This document shows positions 6,221 to 6,267 of a stretch of DNA of 6,267 nt, one piece after another. The translations under genes were made by a program, and so were the position numbers. The stretch comes from Bacteroidota bacterium (GTDB lineage Bacteria > Bacteroidota > Bacteroidia > Bacteroidales > Dysgonomonadaceae). Location of the stretch: contig JAEWQF010000057.1 of the NCBI GenBank assembly GCA_023399295.1, positions 1 to 6,267 of the forward strand. The letters run 5' to 3'. The number at the start of each line of letters is the position of its first letter. Positions within the stretch are counted from its first letter, which is position 1. The notes beneath the pieces were generated by a model. The model saw only the letters and a program-made list of their open reading frames with translations. It did not search any database and had not been told where the DNA came from.

Positions 6221-6267
6221 TTGGATTTACTTTTAAAAATGATGCTGTCTACCCCTATTCTCATGGC
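6217..6267 (-). CDS. Possible 3' end of an upstream gene overlapping the oxidoreductase start
   Basis: On the minus strand one frame is open from the right edge and ends AMRIGVDSIIFKSKSK at a TGA whose first two bases are the TG of the oxidoreductase ATG (an ATGA overlap). The other two minus-strand frames have stops in these 47 bases. No Bacteroidetes -7 box precedes the oxidoreductase, which fits it being the downstream gene of an operon. Sixteen open codons can easily occur by chance and the last 25 or so bases are AT-rich like a leader, so this is a weak call. The product cannot be identified. Confidence 0.3.
   Translation of the reverse strand, partial: AMRIGVDSIIFKSKSK

Overview
The window looks like ordinary chromosomal DNA from a member of the Bacteroidetes, most likely order Bacteroidales. 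Three things point there. Four genes are preceded by an exact TAnnTTTG -7 element, the hallmark of the Bacteroidetes housekeeping sigma factor. The leaders have no Shine-Dalgarno sequence. The GlyA, RecG and small HAD-like proteins resemble Bacteroides/Porphyromonas-group proteins as I remember them. The species cannot be read from the sequence. No IS element, integrase, phage gene, CRISPR array, tRNA or rRNA was seen.

Layout. Positions 1-322 (minus strand) hold the first 107 codons of a tyrosine phenol-lyase, which runs off the left edge. It diverges from a small capless HAD-fold protein (485-913, plus) across a 162-bp spacer carrying one promoter for each direction. Serine hydroxymethyltransferase glyA (991-2262, plus) follows with its own promoter. 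A 127-bp spacer then holds an intrinsic terminator whose loop contains the -33 box of the next promoter. That promoter drives recG (2390-4483, plus). recG converges on a long, Tat-signal-bearing Gfo/Idh/MocA oxidoreductase (4553-6220, minus) across 69 bp with overlapping hairpins but no U-tract. The oxidoreductase has no visible promoter, and its ATG overlaps the TGA of a reading frame that enters from the right edge, so it may be the downstream gene of an operon.

The genes do not form one pathway. Tyrosine phenol-lyase and GlyA are both PLP enzymes of amino-acid metabolism. RecG is DNA repair. The oxidoreductase is probably carbohydrate-related, and the HAD-like protein has no assigned substrate. 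Each plus-strand gene looks like a separate transcription unit. I found no convincing undescribed multi-gene system. The best leads are the terminator/promoter overlap before recG, the uncharacterised HAD-like protein, and the topology and upstream partner of the oxidoreductase.
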